DNA from: Flavobacterium sp. N3904
GTDB taxonomy: Bacteria > Bacteroidota > Bacteroidia > Flavobacteriales > Flavobacteriaceae
Assembly (NCBI RefSeq): GCF_025947305.1
Contig: NZ_CP110009.1
Location: 3,637,501 to 3,701,500 of the forward strand
Direction: 5' to 3'
DNA: 64,000 nt
Made by a program: the position numbers and the translations under genes. Under the pieces are notes generated by a model. That model made no database searches. It saw only the letters and a list, made by a program, of their open reading frames with translations, and was not told the origin of the DNA. Below are positions 8,529-17,805 of the stretch, in pieces. Within the stretch, counting starts at the first letter, position 1. The number at the start of each line of letters is the position of its first letter.

Positions 8529-9611
8529 ATGAAAAATACTGCTTTAACGCACATACATGAGGGTTTGGGAGCGAAAATGCTACCGTTTGCGGGTTACAAT
8601 ATGCCAATTCTTTACGAAGGGGTAAATGCAGAACATGAAACGGTTCGAAATGCAGTGGGTGTTTTTGATGTGTCACACATGGGAGAATTTTTGCTTTCAG
8701 GACCTAATGCTTTGGCTTTGATTCAAAAAGTGACCTCAAATGACGCATCGACTTTGACGATTGGTAGAGCGCAATATTCTTGCTTACCAAATAATGATGG
8801 TGGAATTGTAGATGATTTAATTATCTATAAAATGAAAGAAGAGCAGTATTTGCTGGTTGTAAATGCTTCTAACATTGACAAAGACTGGGATTGGATTTCG
8901 GCTCACAATGATTTGGGCGTTGAGATGAAAAATCTGTCGGATGATTATTCGTTATTGGCCATTCAAGGACCAAAAGCAGTTGAAGCCATGCAATCCTTAT
9001 CGTCTATCGATTTATCTACTATTGCCTATTATCATTTTGAAGTAGCCGATTTTGCAGGAATCGACAATGTAATTATTTCCGCAACTGGATATACTGGTTC
9101 GGGTGGATTTGAAATCTATTGCAAAAACACTGAAGTAGAACAAATCTGGAATAAAGTTTTCGAGGCTGGAGCAGCTTACGGAATCAAACCAATTGGTCTG
9201 GCAGCGAGAGATACCTTGCGTTTGGAAATGGGCTTTTGCTTATACGGAAATGACATTAACGATACAACTTCTCCACTTGAGGCAGGATTGGGATGGATTA
9301 CCAAATTCAATAAAGAATTCACTAATTCTGACGCTTTAAAATTGCAAAAAGAAGCTGGCGTAACCAAAAAACTAGTAGCCTTTGAAATGCAAGAACGTGC
9401 CGTGCCGAGACACGATTATGAAATTGTGAATGCTGATGGCGCTGTAATTGGAATTGTGACTTCGGGAACAATGTCGCCATCAATGAATAAGGGAATTGGT
9501 TTGGGGTATGTAAGTACCGAAAATAGTGCTGTTGACAGTGACATTTTTATCAGAATCAGAAAAAATGATGTTCCTGCCAAAGTAGTAAAACTCCCTTTTT
9601 ATAAAAAATAA
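8529..9611 (+). CDS. gcvT: aminomethyltransferase (glycine cleavage system T protein)
   Basis: A 360-residue protein, normal for GcvT, which transfers the aminomethyl carbon of glycine from lipoylated H protein to tetrahydrofolate and releases ammonia. It shows the N-terminal [24 protein letters not shown] (folate-binding region with the conserved Asp), [12 protein letters not shown] and [17 protein letters not shown], all strongly conserved. The C-terminal barrel has [11 protein letters not shown]. The other glycine cleavage genes are not in the window. An S41 protease gene begins 8 bases downstream and is probably co-transcribed. Confidence 0.96.
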   Translation: MKNTALTHIHEGLGAKMLPFAGYNMPILYEGVNAEHETVRNAVGVFDVSHMGEFLLSGPNALALIQKVTSNDASTLTIGRAQYSCLPNNDGGIVDDLIIYKMKEEQYLLVVNASNIDKDWDWISAHNDLGVEMKNLSDDYSLLAIQGPKAVEAMQSLSSIDLSTIAYYHFEVADFAGIDNVIISATGYTGSGGFEIYCKNTEVEQIWNKVFEAGAAYGIKPIGLAARDTLRLEMGFCLYGNDINDTTSPLEAGLGWITKFNKEFTNSDALKLQKEAGVTKKLVAFEMQERAVPRHDYEIVNADGAVIGIVTSGTMSPSMNKGIGLGYVSTENSAVDSDIFIRIRKNDVPAKVVKLPFYKK

Positions 9612-9619
9612 ATTTTTAA

Positions 9620-11650
9620 ATGAATAAAACCACATTTGTATTCCTATTTTCCACATTTACTCTATTTGCGCAAAATAGTGATGCCACATGTGAAATTCTA
9701 TTTAAAATAAATAAACTAATCCAACAAGAACACTATAGTCCAAAGCCGGTAAACGACAGTTTATCGGCTTATGTTTTTGATAATATAATGGATGAACTAG
9801 ATCCATCCAGAAACATATTTTTGAAAACGCAATACGATGCCCTTTCATACAAGTACAGACTCAATTTAGATGATTTAATTCTAAAAAAAGATTGTTCTTT
9901 TATCACGGAAATCAAATCGATATACAAAGATGATTTGTTGCGGAACAAACTTATTTTAGAAAAATTAAACAAAGAAACTATTGATTTTAATAAAATCGAT
10001 ACGATACGATTCAAACAAAAAAAATTTAATTTTTATCTAAAGGCCAATGAAGTAGAAAAAGCGTGGTCCAAAAAAATCCGTTTTGAAGTATTAAGTGATA
10101 TTGCTGGAAAAAGTAAAAATTTAGACTCTTTAAAAACAAATTTTAATTCTATGGTTCTAAAATCAAAAACAGGAACTATAGACACGGAACTTTGTAAAAT
10201 AAACGCTTCACTATCGAATGACAAATCATTTGAAGATGCTGTTTTTGATATTTTTTGCGGCTATTTTGATCCGCATACCAATTACTTTAGTAACGACACC
10301 AAATCTAGTTTTGTTGGTACTTTATCAAAAGAGCATTTATCATTAGGTTTAAATGTAAGTCTAAACGATAAAAACGAAATAATTATTAGCGAAATAGACC
10401 CGAATGGACCTGCCTTTAAAACGGGTAAAGTAAAAAAGGGAGATCAAATACTATCTGTTTCCAATCAAAAAGAGACTTTAAAAGTTTCCTGTTCCTCTCT
10501 GGAATCTATTTCAAATTTGTTGACATCCGATTCCAATAAAAACATAACACTGACCCTTAAAAGAAACTCTGGAAAACCGTTTGATGTATTTATTGAGAAA
10601 CAATTATTAAAAGATGCCGATAACACAGTATACAGTTTTGTTGTAGAAAAAGACATTAAAGTTGGATATATAAAAATACCTAGCTTTTATTCTGATTTTG
10701 AAGGCGGAAGTGGAAAAGGTTGTGCACAAGATGTAGCCAAAGAGACTATCAAATTAATGAAAGACAACATCAAGGGATTGGTTATTGACCTTACAGATAA
10801 TGGTGGAGGATCTATGGAAGAAGCCGTAAAACTAGCTGGATTATTCATTGACAATGGGCCAATTTCCATAATCGTCGATAATAAAAAAAGAATGGCTGTT
10901 ATAAACGATCCTTTCAAAGGTGTTATTTATAAAGGTCCAATTGTCCTAATTATTAATGGAAACTCAGCATCGGCAAGTGAGTTTTTTGCTGCAATCCTTC
11001 AAGACTACAATAGAGCTCTTTTAATTGGAAGTACTTCACTTGGAAAAGCAACTATGCAAACAATTGCACCATTAGAAAAAAATGATGATCAACATTTTGT
11101 GAAGGTAACATTAAATAAATTTTATAGAATATCTGGAAAAAGCCATCAAGCCATAGGTGTAATTCCAGACGTACAAATACCAACCATTTATCAAGATGTT
11201 TTTCAAAAAGAAAGTGCATTTCCAACTGCATTAAAAAACGACAGCCTGGATACTCACATACAATATCGAACTTACGTAAAAAATAGCCTGATTGAAGAAC
11301 TAGCTCAAAAAAGCTCAAAAAGAGTAACAGAAGACTCCTATTTTAATTCAGTGAAAGCTAGTAATACCAAAATAGATTCGATAATCAATAAACCAAAACT
11401 GGAAATACCGATGACTTTGGAGGCTGTTTTTGAAGACCAAACAAAAATTAGCAATCTAGCAGAAGAAATCAACAAATTCGACAACAAGGAATTGAGTTTA
11501 AATGTTACCAATTCTGAATACAACGAATCCTTACTTACAATTTATCCTTCGCAAAAAGAATACAATCAAATACAACTGGATGCCTTAAAATCCAACCATT
11601 ATCTTGATGAAGCAATATCAATAATAGAGGATTTTAAAGCAATGAAATAA
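9620..11650 (+). CDS. S41 family C-terminal processing peptidase (Prc/Tsp-like)
   Basis: A 676-residue secreted or periplasmic protease with a signal peptide (MNKTTFVFLFSTFTLFAQ). DELDPSRNIFLKTQYD near residue 57 is typical of Prc-like proteases. A PDZ domain lies at about residues 235-320 (ISEIDPNGPAFKTGKVKKGD). The S41 catalytic core has VIDLTDNGGG, the SASASE nucleophile box at residues 449-454 and the catalytic lysine in STSLGKATMQ. Such enzymes degrade or trim envelope proteins from the C-terminus. It follows gcvT by only 8 bases. The protein is close in length to E. coli Prc but the N-terminal region is divergent. Confidence 0.9.
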   Translation: MNKTTFVFLFSTFTLFAQNSDATCEILFKINKLIQQEHYSPKPVNDSLSAYVFDNIMDELDPSRNIFLKTQYDALSYKYRLNLDDLILKKDCSFITEIKSIYKDDLLRNKLILEKLNKETIDFNKIDTIRFKQKKFNFYLKANEVEKAWSKKIRFEVLSDIAGKSKNLDSLKTNFNSMVLKSKTGTIDTELCKINASLSNDKSFEDAVFDIFCGYFDPHTNYFSNDTKSSFVGTLSKEHLSLGLNVSLNDKNEIIISEIDPNGPAFKTGKVKKGDQILSVSNQKETLKVSCSSLESISNLLTSDSNKNITLTLKRNSGKPFDVFIEKQLLKDADNTVYSFVVEKDIKVGYIKIPSFYSDFEGGSGKGCAQDVAKETIKLMKDNIKGLVIDLTDNGGGSMEEAVKLAGLFIDNGPISIIVDNKKRMAVINDPFKGVIYKGPIVLIINGNSASASEFFAAILQDYNRALLIGSTSLGKATMQTIAPLEKNDDQHFVKVTLNKFYRISGKSHQAIGVIPDVQIPTIYQDVFQKESAFPTALKNDSLDTHIQYRTYVKNSLIEELAQKSSKRVTEDSYFNSVKASNTKIDSIINKPKLEIPMTLEAVFEDQTKISNLAEEINKFDNKELSLNVTNSEYNESLLTIYPSQKEYNQIQLDALKSNHYLDEAISIIEDFKAMK

Positions 11651-11697
11651 AAACAGACTAATTTATACTATATTTAATTAAAAGATTTAAATTGATT

Positions 11698-11727
11698 TTG
11701 GAAAAATAAGGAATAGCTGTATTTTTG
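11698..11727 (+). promoter_or_regulatory. promoter of the YebC gene
   Basis: TTG at 11698-11700, 19 bases, then TATTTTTG at 11720-11727: both elements and the spacing fit the Bacteroidota consensus (TTG, 17-23 bases, TAnnTTTG). It ends 22 bases before the start codon, giving a leader of about 15 bases. Confidence 0.7.
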
Positions 11728-11749
11728 CAGTTCAAAATAACAAAAAGAA

Positions 11750-12460
11750 ATGGGAAGAGCATTTGAGTTTCGAAAAGGAAGAAAGATGAAACGTTGGTCA
11801 GCTATGGCCAAAGCATTTACTAGAATTGGTAAAGATATTGTAATGGCTGTAAAAGAAGGCGGACCAAATCCAGAAGCCAATTCTAGATTGAGAGCAGTAA
11901 TACAAAATTCAAAGGCAGCGAATATGCCAAAAGAGAACGTAGAACGTGCCATCAAAAAAGCAATTGACAAAGACACCGCAAATTATAAAGAGGTTTTGTT
12001 TGAAGGATATGCCCCTCACGGAATCGCTCTATTGATTGAAACTGCAACAGACAATAACAATAGAACAGTAGCTAATGTACGAAGTTATTTCAACAAATGC
12101 AATGGGACAATGGGAACACAAGGTTCTGTAGAGTTCATGTTTGATCACACTTGTAATTTTAGGATTCCGGCTAAGGGAATGGATCCAGAAGAATTAGAAT
12201 TAGAACTAATTGATTTTGGAGCTGAAGAAGTTTTTGAAGACGAAGATGGAATTTTAATCTATGCTCCTTTTGGTAGTTTTGGAACCATTCAAAAAGAACT
12301 TGAAAATAGAAATATCGAAATCCTTTCATCCGGTTTTGAAAGAATTCCACAAATCACAAAAAAACTTACAGAAGCCGAAATGGCCGATGTAGAGAAATTA
12401 ATCGAAAAAATGGAAGAAGATGATGATGTGATGAATGTTTATCATACCATGGAAGAATAA
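11750..12460 (+). CDS. YebC/PmpR family transcriptional or translational regulator
   Basis: A 236-residue cytoplasmic protein with the family signature: MGRAFEFRKGRKMKRW at the start, FTRIGKDIVMAVKEGGPNPEANSRLR, NMPKENVERAIKKA and the middle segment GTQGSVEFMFD. YebC-family proteins have been described as DNA-binding regulators and more recently as helpers of ribosomes on proline-rich stretches; sequence alone does not decide between these. The start codon is supported by the promoter 22 bases upstream, and the gene ends just before a strong terminator, so it is a single-gene unit. Confidence 0.93.
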   Translation: MGRAFEFRKGRKMKRWSAMAKAFTRIGKDIVMAVKEGGPNPEANSRLRAVIQNSKAANMPKENVERAIKKAIDKDTANYKEVLFEGYAPHGIALLIETATDNNNRTVANVRSYFNKCNGTMGTQGSVEFMFDHTCNFRIPAKGMDPEELELELIDFGAEEVFEDEDGILIYAPFGSFGTIQKELENRNIEILSSGFERIPQITKKLTEAEMADVEKLIEKMEEDDDVMNVYHTMEE

Positions 12461-12480
12461 TACTATTATATAAGTTACTG

Positions 12481-12521
12481 AAAAAGGGAAGACAAAATCA
12501 AAATTTGTCTTCCCTTTTTTT
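12481..12521 (+). terminator. intrinsic terminator after YebC
   Basis: Perfect stem AAGGGAAGACAAA / TTTGTCTTCCCTT with a short loop, followed by a T run and preceded by an A run. It can work in both directions and also lies just beyond the 3' end of the convergent LamG gene. Confidence 0.85.
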
Positions 12522-12551
12522 ATAATAAACCACTAATTAAGTCTTTTCAAA

Positions 12552-13526
12552 TTAATTAGAAGTCAGTTTTTTTGAACTTGCGCTTTGAGGAGAATTCGTT
12601 ATTTTCAACAAATAGGTACCTTCTGGCAAAGTACTAATATTTATTTCTTGTTTATCACTAACAATTACTTTTTGCCCTTGTGTAGAAAAAATTTCAGATT
12701 TTTTAGAAGCAATAGTCTCAATAGGAGTATTCAATACAATATTGGAATTTGCTACAGCAACTGAAGTTGTTTTCCCATTTTTTGCTGTACCTTTTTTTAA
12801 CGTTGTTTTTGTTTCAACTTTTTTTGTCTCAACTTTTTTTGTTTCAACAATTAAATTGTTAGGAGCTAAAATAGGCGTGTCATTATATAGCGCCGCAACT
12901 TCTTCACTTGTTAAAGCAACATCGTAAATTTTTAAATCATCAATATCTGCATTTATACTTACTGCAGATCCCATTTTTCCAATAGAAAAAACTATACCAG
13001 ATGTTAACTTTCTTGGGCTTATTGAAGATCGTATCAATTCACCATTTCTATAAATCTTAGAGGTAAGCCCATCATAAGTAACAGTATAATTGTACCATGT
13101 ATTTACTGCAATAGTTGTATTTACTATGGCATCATTAGCTGGCCCCCAACCTGCAAGATTCAAATCAGATTTTGCAGTGGTGGTACTTTGTTGCAATAAA
13201 CCAAAATATTGAGCATTAAACGAAGAACCATAACCCCAAATATAGTTGGCAGTAGTAATATCATTATATTTTACCCAAATAGAAATTGTTCTTGCAGCAT
13301 TTGAAAGCGGCAAATTAGGAAGAGTTACCTCCATAGTAGTATTTGAAACACGTATTGCACTATTAGCAACACCTGCTCTATCATTTACAAATTTATCGAT
13401 ACCCAAAAATGAATTATCATTTTGTGTGTTGCTACGATTACCATTAAATTTAAATTCTTGTATTGGTGTTTGAGCATTAACTTGAAGAGATAATACTAAC
13501 AAAGCAAAGAGTATTATTTTTTTCAT
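12552..13526 (-). CDS. secreted LamG/concanavalin-like protein with T9SS-type C-terminal domain
   Basis: A 324-residue protein with a clear signal peptide (MKKIILFALLVLSLQVNAQ). Residues about 20-215 look like a LamG-like jellyroll (Laminin_G_3): EFKFNGN, ARTISIWVKYND, NTWYNYTVTYDG, KIYRNGELI, IDDLKIYDVALTSEEVAALYN. A linker contains three VETKK repeats coded by 15-base units (12804-12848). The C-terminus (FSTQGQKVIV, LPEGTYLLKI, KKLTSN) has the form of a type A sorting domain of the type IX secretion system. Likely a cell-surface or secreted carbohydrate-binding protein; no catalytic domain is visible. Confidence 0.82.
   Translation of the reverse strand: MKKIILFALLVLSLQVNAQTPIQEFKFNGNRSNTQNDNSFLGIDKFVNDRAGVANSAIRVSNTTMEVTLPNLPLSNAARTISIWVKYNDITTANYIWGYGSSFNAQYFGLLQQSTTTAKSDLNLAGWGPANDAIVNTTIAVNTWYNYTVTYDGLTSKIYRNGELIRSSISPRKLTSGIVFSIGKMGSAVSINADIDDLKIYDVALTSEEVAALYNDTPILAPNNLIVETKKVETKKVETKTTLKKGTAKNGKTTSVAVANSNIVLNTPIETIASKKSEIFSTQGQKVIVSDKQEINISTLPEGTYLLKITNSPQSASSKKLTSN
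12804..12848 (-). repeat. three tandem 15-base repeats coding VETKK
   Basis: Three near-identical 15-base units (gttgaaacaaaaaaa with one or two changes) in the linker between the jellyroll and the sorting domain. The units include runs of A, so copy number may change by slippage without breaking the frame. Confidence 0.85.
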
Positions 13527-13969
13527 AATCTGTAGGGTTTAAATTTGAAACAATAAATAATGTGGTTTCATTTATTTGACACAAACTTAACACTACAATT
13601 AATAACGAACCTAAATTTTTCGATAAATGGTTAAAAAAATCGTTAAATCCACAAAAATTGTGATTTTTAATTTTAAAGGCGGAAAACAAATGTGCTAATA
13701 AAAAACTGCCTTGTTGATTTACTGCCATAATTTTTATTGAAAATCCAACAAATGAATAGCATTAGATTTCTATAACCACAAATCAACCGTTTTTTTAACA
13801 TAAACATTATATTATCAATATTACTCAAAATGACTGGATTTATATTTTTTTTTAGAAAAATACAACCAAAAAAAATATTCAAAATCAAGGTTGAAATTTA
13901 AAAGTAAATAATAAGCAAAAAAAAAAACTCCAGATGCTTCTGGAGTTTAATTGATATATTGTAATTGAA
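13527..13969. other. intergenic region upstream of the LamG gene
   Basis: A 443-base AT-rich gap between two minus-strand genes. The right end holds the terminator of the cysteine synthase-like gene (13919-13950). The rest should hold the promoter of the LamG gene, but I find no perfect TAnnTTTG on the minus strand. No credible gene seen. Confidence 0.5.
13919..13950 (-). terminator. intrinsic terminator of the cysteine synthase-like gene
   Basis: On the minus strand, AACTCCAGA / TCTGGAGTT with a three-base loop is followed by a run of T, 20 bases after the stop codon. Strong Rho-independent terminator. Confidence 0.88.
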
Positions 13970-15010
13970 TTATTTTATAAATTCAATTTTTTGAGCTTCT
14001 TCTTCATTGATACTATCAAAAAATCCTTGATCATTCATCCATTCATCACTGAATACTTTACTCATATATCGTGAACCATGATCTGGAAAAATAGCAACTA
14101 CATTACTTGTTTCATCAAATTCACCTTCTTCAGCATATTGTTTTATTGCCTGCATAACGGCACCTGAAGTATATCCAACAAATAAACCTTCTTTCTTGGT
14201 AACTTCTCTTGCTGAGTGAGCACTTTCTTCATCAGAAACTTTGATAAATTTATCAATAATATCAAAATCTGTAGCTGATGGAATTAAATTCTTTCCCAAA
14301 CCTTCTATTCTATAAGGGTAGATTTCATCATTGTCAAATTCTTTTGTTTCATGGTATTTTTTCAAAACCGAACCAAATGCATCAACTCCAAGAATTCTAA
14401 TATTTGGGTTTTGCTCCTTCAAATACTTGGCTGTTCCGGAAATAGTTCCACCCGTTCCGCTGCAAGCTACAAGATGCGTTATTTTACCATTGGTTTGTTT
14501 CCAAATTTCAGGGCCAGTAGATTTATAATGTGCGTCAATATTCAATTGATTAAAATATTGATTAATATAAACCGATCCTTTAGTTTCTTCATGCAAACGT
14601 TTGGCAACATTATAATAAGAACGATCATCATCTGCAGAAACATGAGCCGGACAAACATATACTTTCGCGCCCAAACTCCGTAACATGTCAATCTTGTCTT
14701 TAGACGATTTTGAACTTACTGCAAGAATACAACTATATCCTTTTATAATACTCACCATTGCTAAACTGAAACCAGTATTACCTGAAGTAGTTTCGATAAT
14801 GGTATCTCCAGGAGACAATAGACCTTGTTTTTCTGCTTCTTCTATGATGTATAAAGCAATTCTATCTTTCGATGAATGTCCTGGATTGAAGGATTCGACC
14901 TTAGCGTAGAAATTACCTTCTAAATCTTCAGTGACTTTATTTAGTTTAATAAGAGGAGTATTCCCTATTAACTCTAAAACATTATTATAAGCATTTATTT
15001 CTTCTTTCAT
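13970..15010 (-). CDS. PLP-dependent cysteine synthase / cystathionine beta-synthase family protein
   Basis: A 346-residue fold-type II PLP enzyme. [24 protein letters not shown] (Lys of SSKDR should bind PLP) and [14 protein letters not shown] (phosphate-binding TSGNTG) are diagnostic; [17 protein letters not shown] follows in the C-terminal half. The family makes cysteine from O-acetylserine and sulfide, or cystathionine from serine and homocysteine. PGHSSKDR instead of the usual NPxGSxKDR marks a CysK/CBS-like subgroup common in Bacteroidota, so the exact reaction is open. It has its own terminator. Confidence 0.88.
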   Translation of the reverse strand: MKEEINAYNNVLELIGNTPLIKLNKVTEDLEGNFYAKVESFNPGHSSKDRIALYIIEEAEKQGLLSPGDTIIETTSGNTGFSLAMVSIIKGYSCILAVSSKSSKDKIDMLRSLGAKVYVCPAHVSADDDRSYYNVAKRLHEETKGSVYINQYFNQLNIDAHYKSTGPEIWKQTNGKITHLVACSGTGGTISGTAKYLKEQNPNIRILGVDAFGSVLKKYHETKEFDNDEIYPYRIEGLGKNLIPSATDFDIIDKFIKVSDEESAHSAREVTKKEGLFVGYTSGAVMQAIKQYAEEGEFDETSNVVAIFPDHGSRYMSKVFSDEWMNDQGFFDSINEEEAQKIEFIK

Positions 15011-15083
15011 AAAAAAATAGTTTATCTAAGAGCATTTTTTTAATTTACCCCGATATGATGCAAATCTAACAAAAAAAATCTAA

Positions 15084-17144
15084 TTACTTTTGAATTTTCT
15101 CTAAATCTAATAAAAAACTATACTCTTTTGCCAATTCTTTTATGGCTTCAAAGCGACCTGATGCTCCACCATGCCCTGCATCCATATTTGTATCCAAAAA
15201 CAGGAGATTATTGTCGGTTTTTAAAGCACGTAATTTAGCAACCCATTTAGCTGGTTCCCAGTACTGTACCTGAGAATCATGAAGACCTGTTGACACATAC
15301 ATATTGGGATATTTTTGAGGCAAAACATTATCGTAAGGAGAATAAGACAACATATAATCATAGTACTTTCTAACATTAGGATTACCCCATTCATCATATT
15401 CCCCTGTTGTAAGTGGAATACTATCATCGAGCATAGTGGTTATAACATCTACAAAAGCCACTTGTGCAATTATTCCATTGTATAATTCAGGTGCAATGTT
15501 GACAACAACCCCCATTAATAAACCTCCAGCAGAACCACCTTCGGCATATAAATGCTGTGGAGATGTATACTTTTCGGCTATTAAAAACTTAGAGCAATCT
15601 ATAAAATCTGTAAAAGTATTTTTCTTTTTTAACAGCTTTCCATCTTCGTACCATTGCCTTCCCAAATCTTCGCCCCCGCGTATGTGTGCAATTGCAAAAA
15701 CAAAACCTCTATCCAACAAAGTCAATCGAGTCGATGAAAACGTAGCGTCCATAGAATGTCCATAAGAACCATAAGCATACTGAAGCAACGGATTATTTCC
15801 ATCTTTCTTTAATCCTTTCTTATATACCATAGAAATAGGGACTTTAGTACCATCTTCGGCAGTAGCCCAAACCCGTTCTTCAATATAATTATTTTTATCA
15901 AATTTGCCTCCCAACACTTCTTGCTCCTTCTTGACTTCCTTGACTTTCGTTTTCATATTAAAATCAATAATCGACGAAGGCGTTGTCATAGACTGATAGC
16001 CGTAACGCAATATATCAGTATCAAAATCAACATTTGAACTTGTATATGCCGTATAGGTTTCGCTTTCAAAAGGCAGATAATACTCCCCTTCACCACTCCA
16101 AGGCATGATGCGAATTTTATTCAAACCGTTTTCACGCTCTTCTACAACCAAGAAATCTTTGAATATCTCGATATCTTCCAATAAGACTTCTTTTCTGTGC
16201 GCAATAACTTCAACCCAATTGGCTTTTGAAGTCTTATTTACAGTGGTTTTCATTAATTTAAAGTTCTCGGCTTTGTCCTTATTGGTCATAATATAAAAAC
16301 TATCTCCATAGTGATTGATGCTGTATTCCAATCCTCTTACCCGCTTCTGGAAAACTTTAAATTCTCCATCCGGATTATCAGCATCCAGAATTTGATATTC
16401 GGTTGTGAGTGTGCTACTGGATTCTATCGCCAAATATTTTCTGGACTTGGACTTTGCAATTTCTACATTAAACGTTTCGTCTTTTTCAAAATAAACCAAA
16501 ACATCATCCGCTTGTTTTGAACCTAATTTATGTTTAAAAATTTTATCCGAACGCAAGGTTTTTTCATCCTGATCCGAGTAAAAAATAGTTTTATTATCAT
16601 TAGCCCAAACGGCGCTTCCAGTAACATTTTCTATTTTATCATCCAGAATTTCGTTGGTTACCAAATTCTTGATTTGAATCGTATAAATACGTCTCCCAAC
16701 GATATCATAACTAAACAGAGCCAACTTATTATCAGGGCTAACACTCAATGCTCCCAATTGAAAATATGGCTTGTCTTTGGCCATTTCGTTGCAATTAAAA
16801 AGGATTTCTTCTTTTGCCGAAAGGCTTTCTTTTTTTCGGGAATAAATAGGGTAATCTTGCCCTTTTTCGAAACGGGTGATGTAGTAATAACCGTTGTACA
16901 AATAAGGAACCGATTGATCATCTTCCTTAATTCTACTTTTCATTTCCTCAAATAATTGCGCTTGAAAATCTTTGGTATGTGCTGTTTTTTCTTGATAATA
17001 GGCATTCTCTTGATTCAAGTAATCAATAACCTCAGGATTTTCACGATCATTTAACCAAAAATAATTATCAATTCTAACTTCACCAAATTTCTTTAATTTC
17101 TTAGGGATTACTTTAGCAATTGGAGGTTGTATAGTTTCTGGCAT
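15084..17144 (-). CDS. S9 family peptidase, oligopeptidase B type
   Basis: A 686-residue prolyl-oligopeptidase-family serine protease without a signal peptide, the normal size for oligopeptidase B (PtrB), which cleaves short peptides after Arg or Lys. The N-terminal half is the beta-propeller (for example NYFWLNDRENPEVIDYL). The C-terminal hydrolase shows RGGEDLGRQWYEDGKLLKK, the nucleophile elbow EGGSAGGLLMG, GLHDSQVQYWEPAKW with the catalytic Asp, and DAGHGGASGRF with the catalytic His. It is flanked by small gaps and appears monocistronic. Confidence 0.93.
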   Translation of the reverse strand: MPETIQPPIAKVIPKKLKKFGEVRIDNYFWLNDRENPEVIDYLNQENAYYQEKTAHTKDFQAQLFEEMKSRIKEDDQSVPYLYNGYYYITRFEKGQDYPIYSRKKESLSAKEEILFNCNEMAKDKPYFQLGALSVSPDNKLALFSYDIVGRRIYTIQIKNLVTNEILDDKIENVTGSAVWANDNKTIFYSDQDEKTLRSDKIFKHKLGSKQADDVLVYFEKDETFNVEIAKSKSRKYLAIESSSTLTTEYQILDADNPDGEFKVFQKRVRGLEYSINHYGDSFYIMTNKDKAENFKLMKTTVNKTSKANWVEVIAHRKEVLLEDIEIFKDFLVVEERENGLNKIRIMPWSGEGEYYLPFESETYTAYTSSNVDFDTDILRYGYQSMTTPSSIIDFNMKTKVKEVKKEQEVLGGKFDKNNYIEERVWATAEDGTKVPISMVYKKGLKKDGNNPLLQYAYGSYGHSMDATFSSTRLTLLDRGFVFAIAHIRGGEDLGRQWYEDGKLLKKKNTFTDFIDCSKFLIAEKYTSPQHLYAEGGSAGGLLMGVVVNIAPELYNGIIAQVAFVDVITTMLDDSIPLTTGEYDEWGNPNVRKYYDYMLSYSPYDNVLPQKYPNMYVSTGLHDSQVQYWEPAKWVAKLRALKTDNNLLFLDTNMDAGHGGASGRFEAIKELAKEYSFLLDLEKIQK

Positions 17145-17248
17145 TGTTAGCGAGTGGTTTTAGTATTTAAAATGCAAAAATAACACAAAGCGATTTTAAA
17201 ACGAATTCGTTTTTTATCTTATTTAACGTAAATAAGCATCAAATTCAG

Positions 17249-17256
17249 TAATTTTG
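17249..17256 (+). promoter_or_regulatory. -7 promoter box of the YbaB gene
   Basis: TAATTTTG matches TAnnTTTG exactly and ends 27 bases before the ATG at 17284. No clear TTG at the -33 distance. Its position supports 17284 as the start, since a TTG start at 17254 would overlap the box. Confidence 0.45.
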
Positions 17257-17283
17257 CTTTTCAATAATTTAAAAATCATCAAA

Positions 17284-17604
17284 ATGGATTTAATGGGAAT
17301 GATGGGTAAACTTAGAGAAACCCAACAGAAAATCGAAGATACTAAAAAACGTTTAGACACCGTACTAATTGACGAACAAAGTAGTGACAATTTATTAAAA
17401 GTAACTTTGACTGCCAATACCAAAATAAAATCAATCACCATCGATGATTCTTTATTGGAAGACAAAGAACAACTGGAAGATTACTTGATTTTAGTTTTAA
17501 ACAAAGCAATTGAAAAAGCAGCAAAAGTAAACCAAACCGAACTGGATGCCGTGACCAAAATGGATATGCCAATGATTCCAGGAATGGAAGATATGTTTAA
17601 GTAA
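17284..17604 (+). CDS. YbaB/EbfC family nucleoid-associated protein
   Basis: A 106-residue protein starting [25 protein letters not shown], with a long N-terminal helix, then a beta-rich middle ([22 protein letters not shown]) and a C-terminal helix ending with the methionine- and proline-rich tail [12 protein letters not shown]. This is the layout of YbaB/EbfC, a small dimeric DNA-binding protein of the nucleoid. An in-frame TTG at 17254 would add ten residues but overlaps the promoter box, so I start at the ATG. In many bacteria the gene follows dnaX/recR; here neither is adjacent. Confidence 0.9.
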   Translation: MDLMGMMGKLRETQQKIEDTKKRLDTVLIDEQSSDNLLKVTLTANTKIKSITIDDSLLEDKEQLEDYLILVLNKAIEKAAKVNQTELDAVTKMDMPMIPGMEDMFK

Positions 17605-17680
17605 AAAGGGTTTTAGTTTGTTTAAAATAGTTTAAAGATTAAATCCGTTTTATACAATAAATGAATGCTCTTTTAGTAAA

Positions 17681-17715
17681 CAAAGCCCAGATTCTGATAC
17701 AGAATCTGGGCTTTG
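17681..17715. terminator. perfect 16-bp inverted repeat between convergent genes
   Basis: CAAAGCCCAGATTCTG / CAGAATCTGGGCTTTG with a three-base loop lies between ybaB (plus) and the threonine aldolase gene (minus). The stem is long enough to end transcription in both directions, though the T run after it is weak on both strands. Confidence 0.65.
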
Positions 17716-17755
17716 AATTTTATAATAAACAATTATTCGATTTTATGAAAACGTC

Positions 17756-17803
17756 TTAAACAACTTTAAACTTTAAACCAATTTAAACTATTAAACTTTA
17801 AAC
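17756..17803. repeat. cluster of six TTAAAC motifs
   Basis: TTAAAC starts at 17756, 17766, 17773, 17783, 17791 and 17798, spaced 7-10 bases, in the gap between convergent genes. A similar six-copy cluster is found at 54330-54380. Function unknown. Confidence 0.6.
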
Positions 17804-17805
17804 TT

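Noticed and set aside
13477..13888. Two minus-strand frames in the spacer upstream of the LamG gene
   Set aside because: They lack a believable start context and overlap the LamG signal-peptide region; residue composition reflects A/T-rich noise.
16311..16955. Long plus-strand frames antisense to oligopeptidase B
   Set aside because: Shadow frames; the opposite strand encodes a complete S9 peptidase with all catalytic motifs.
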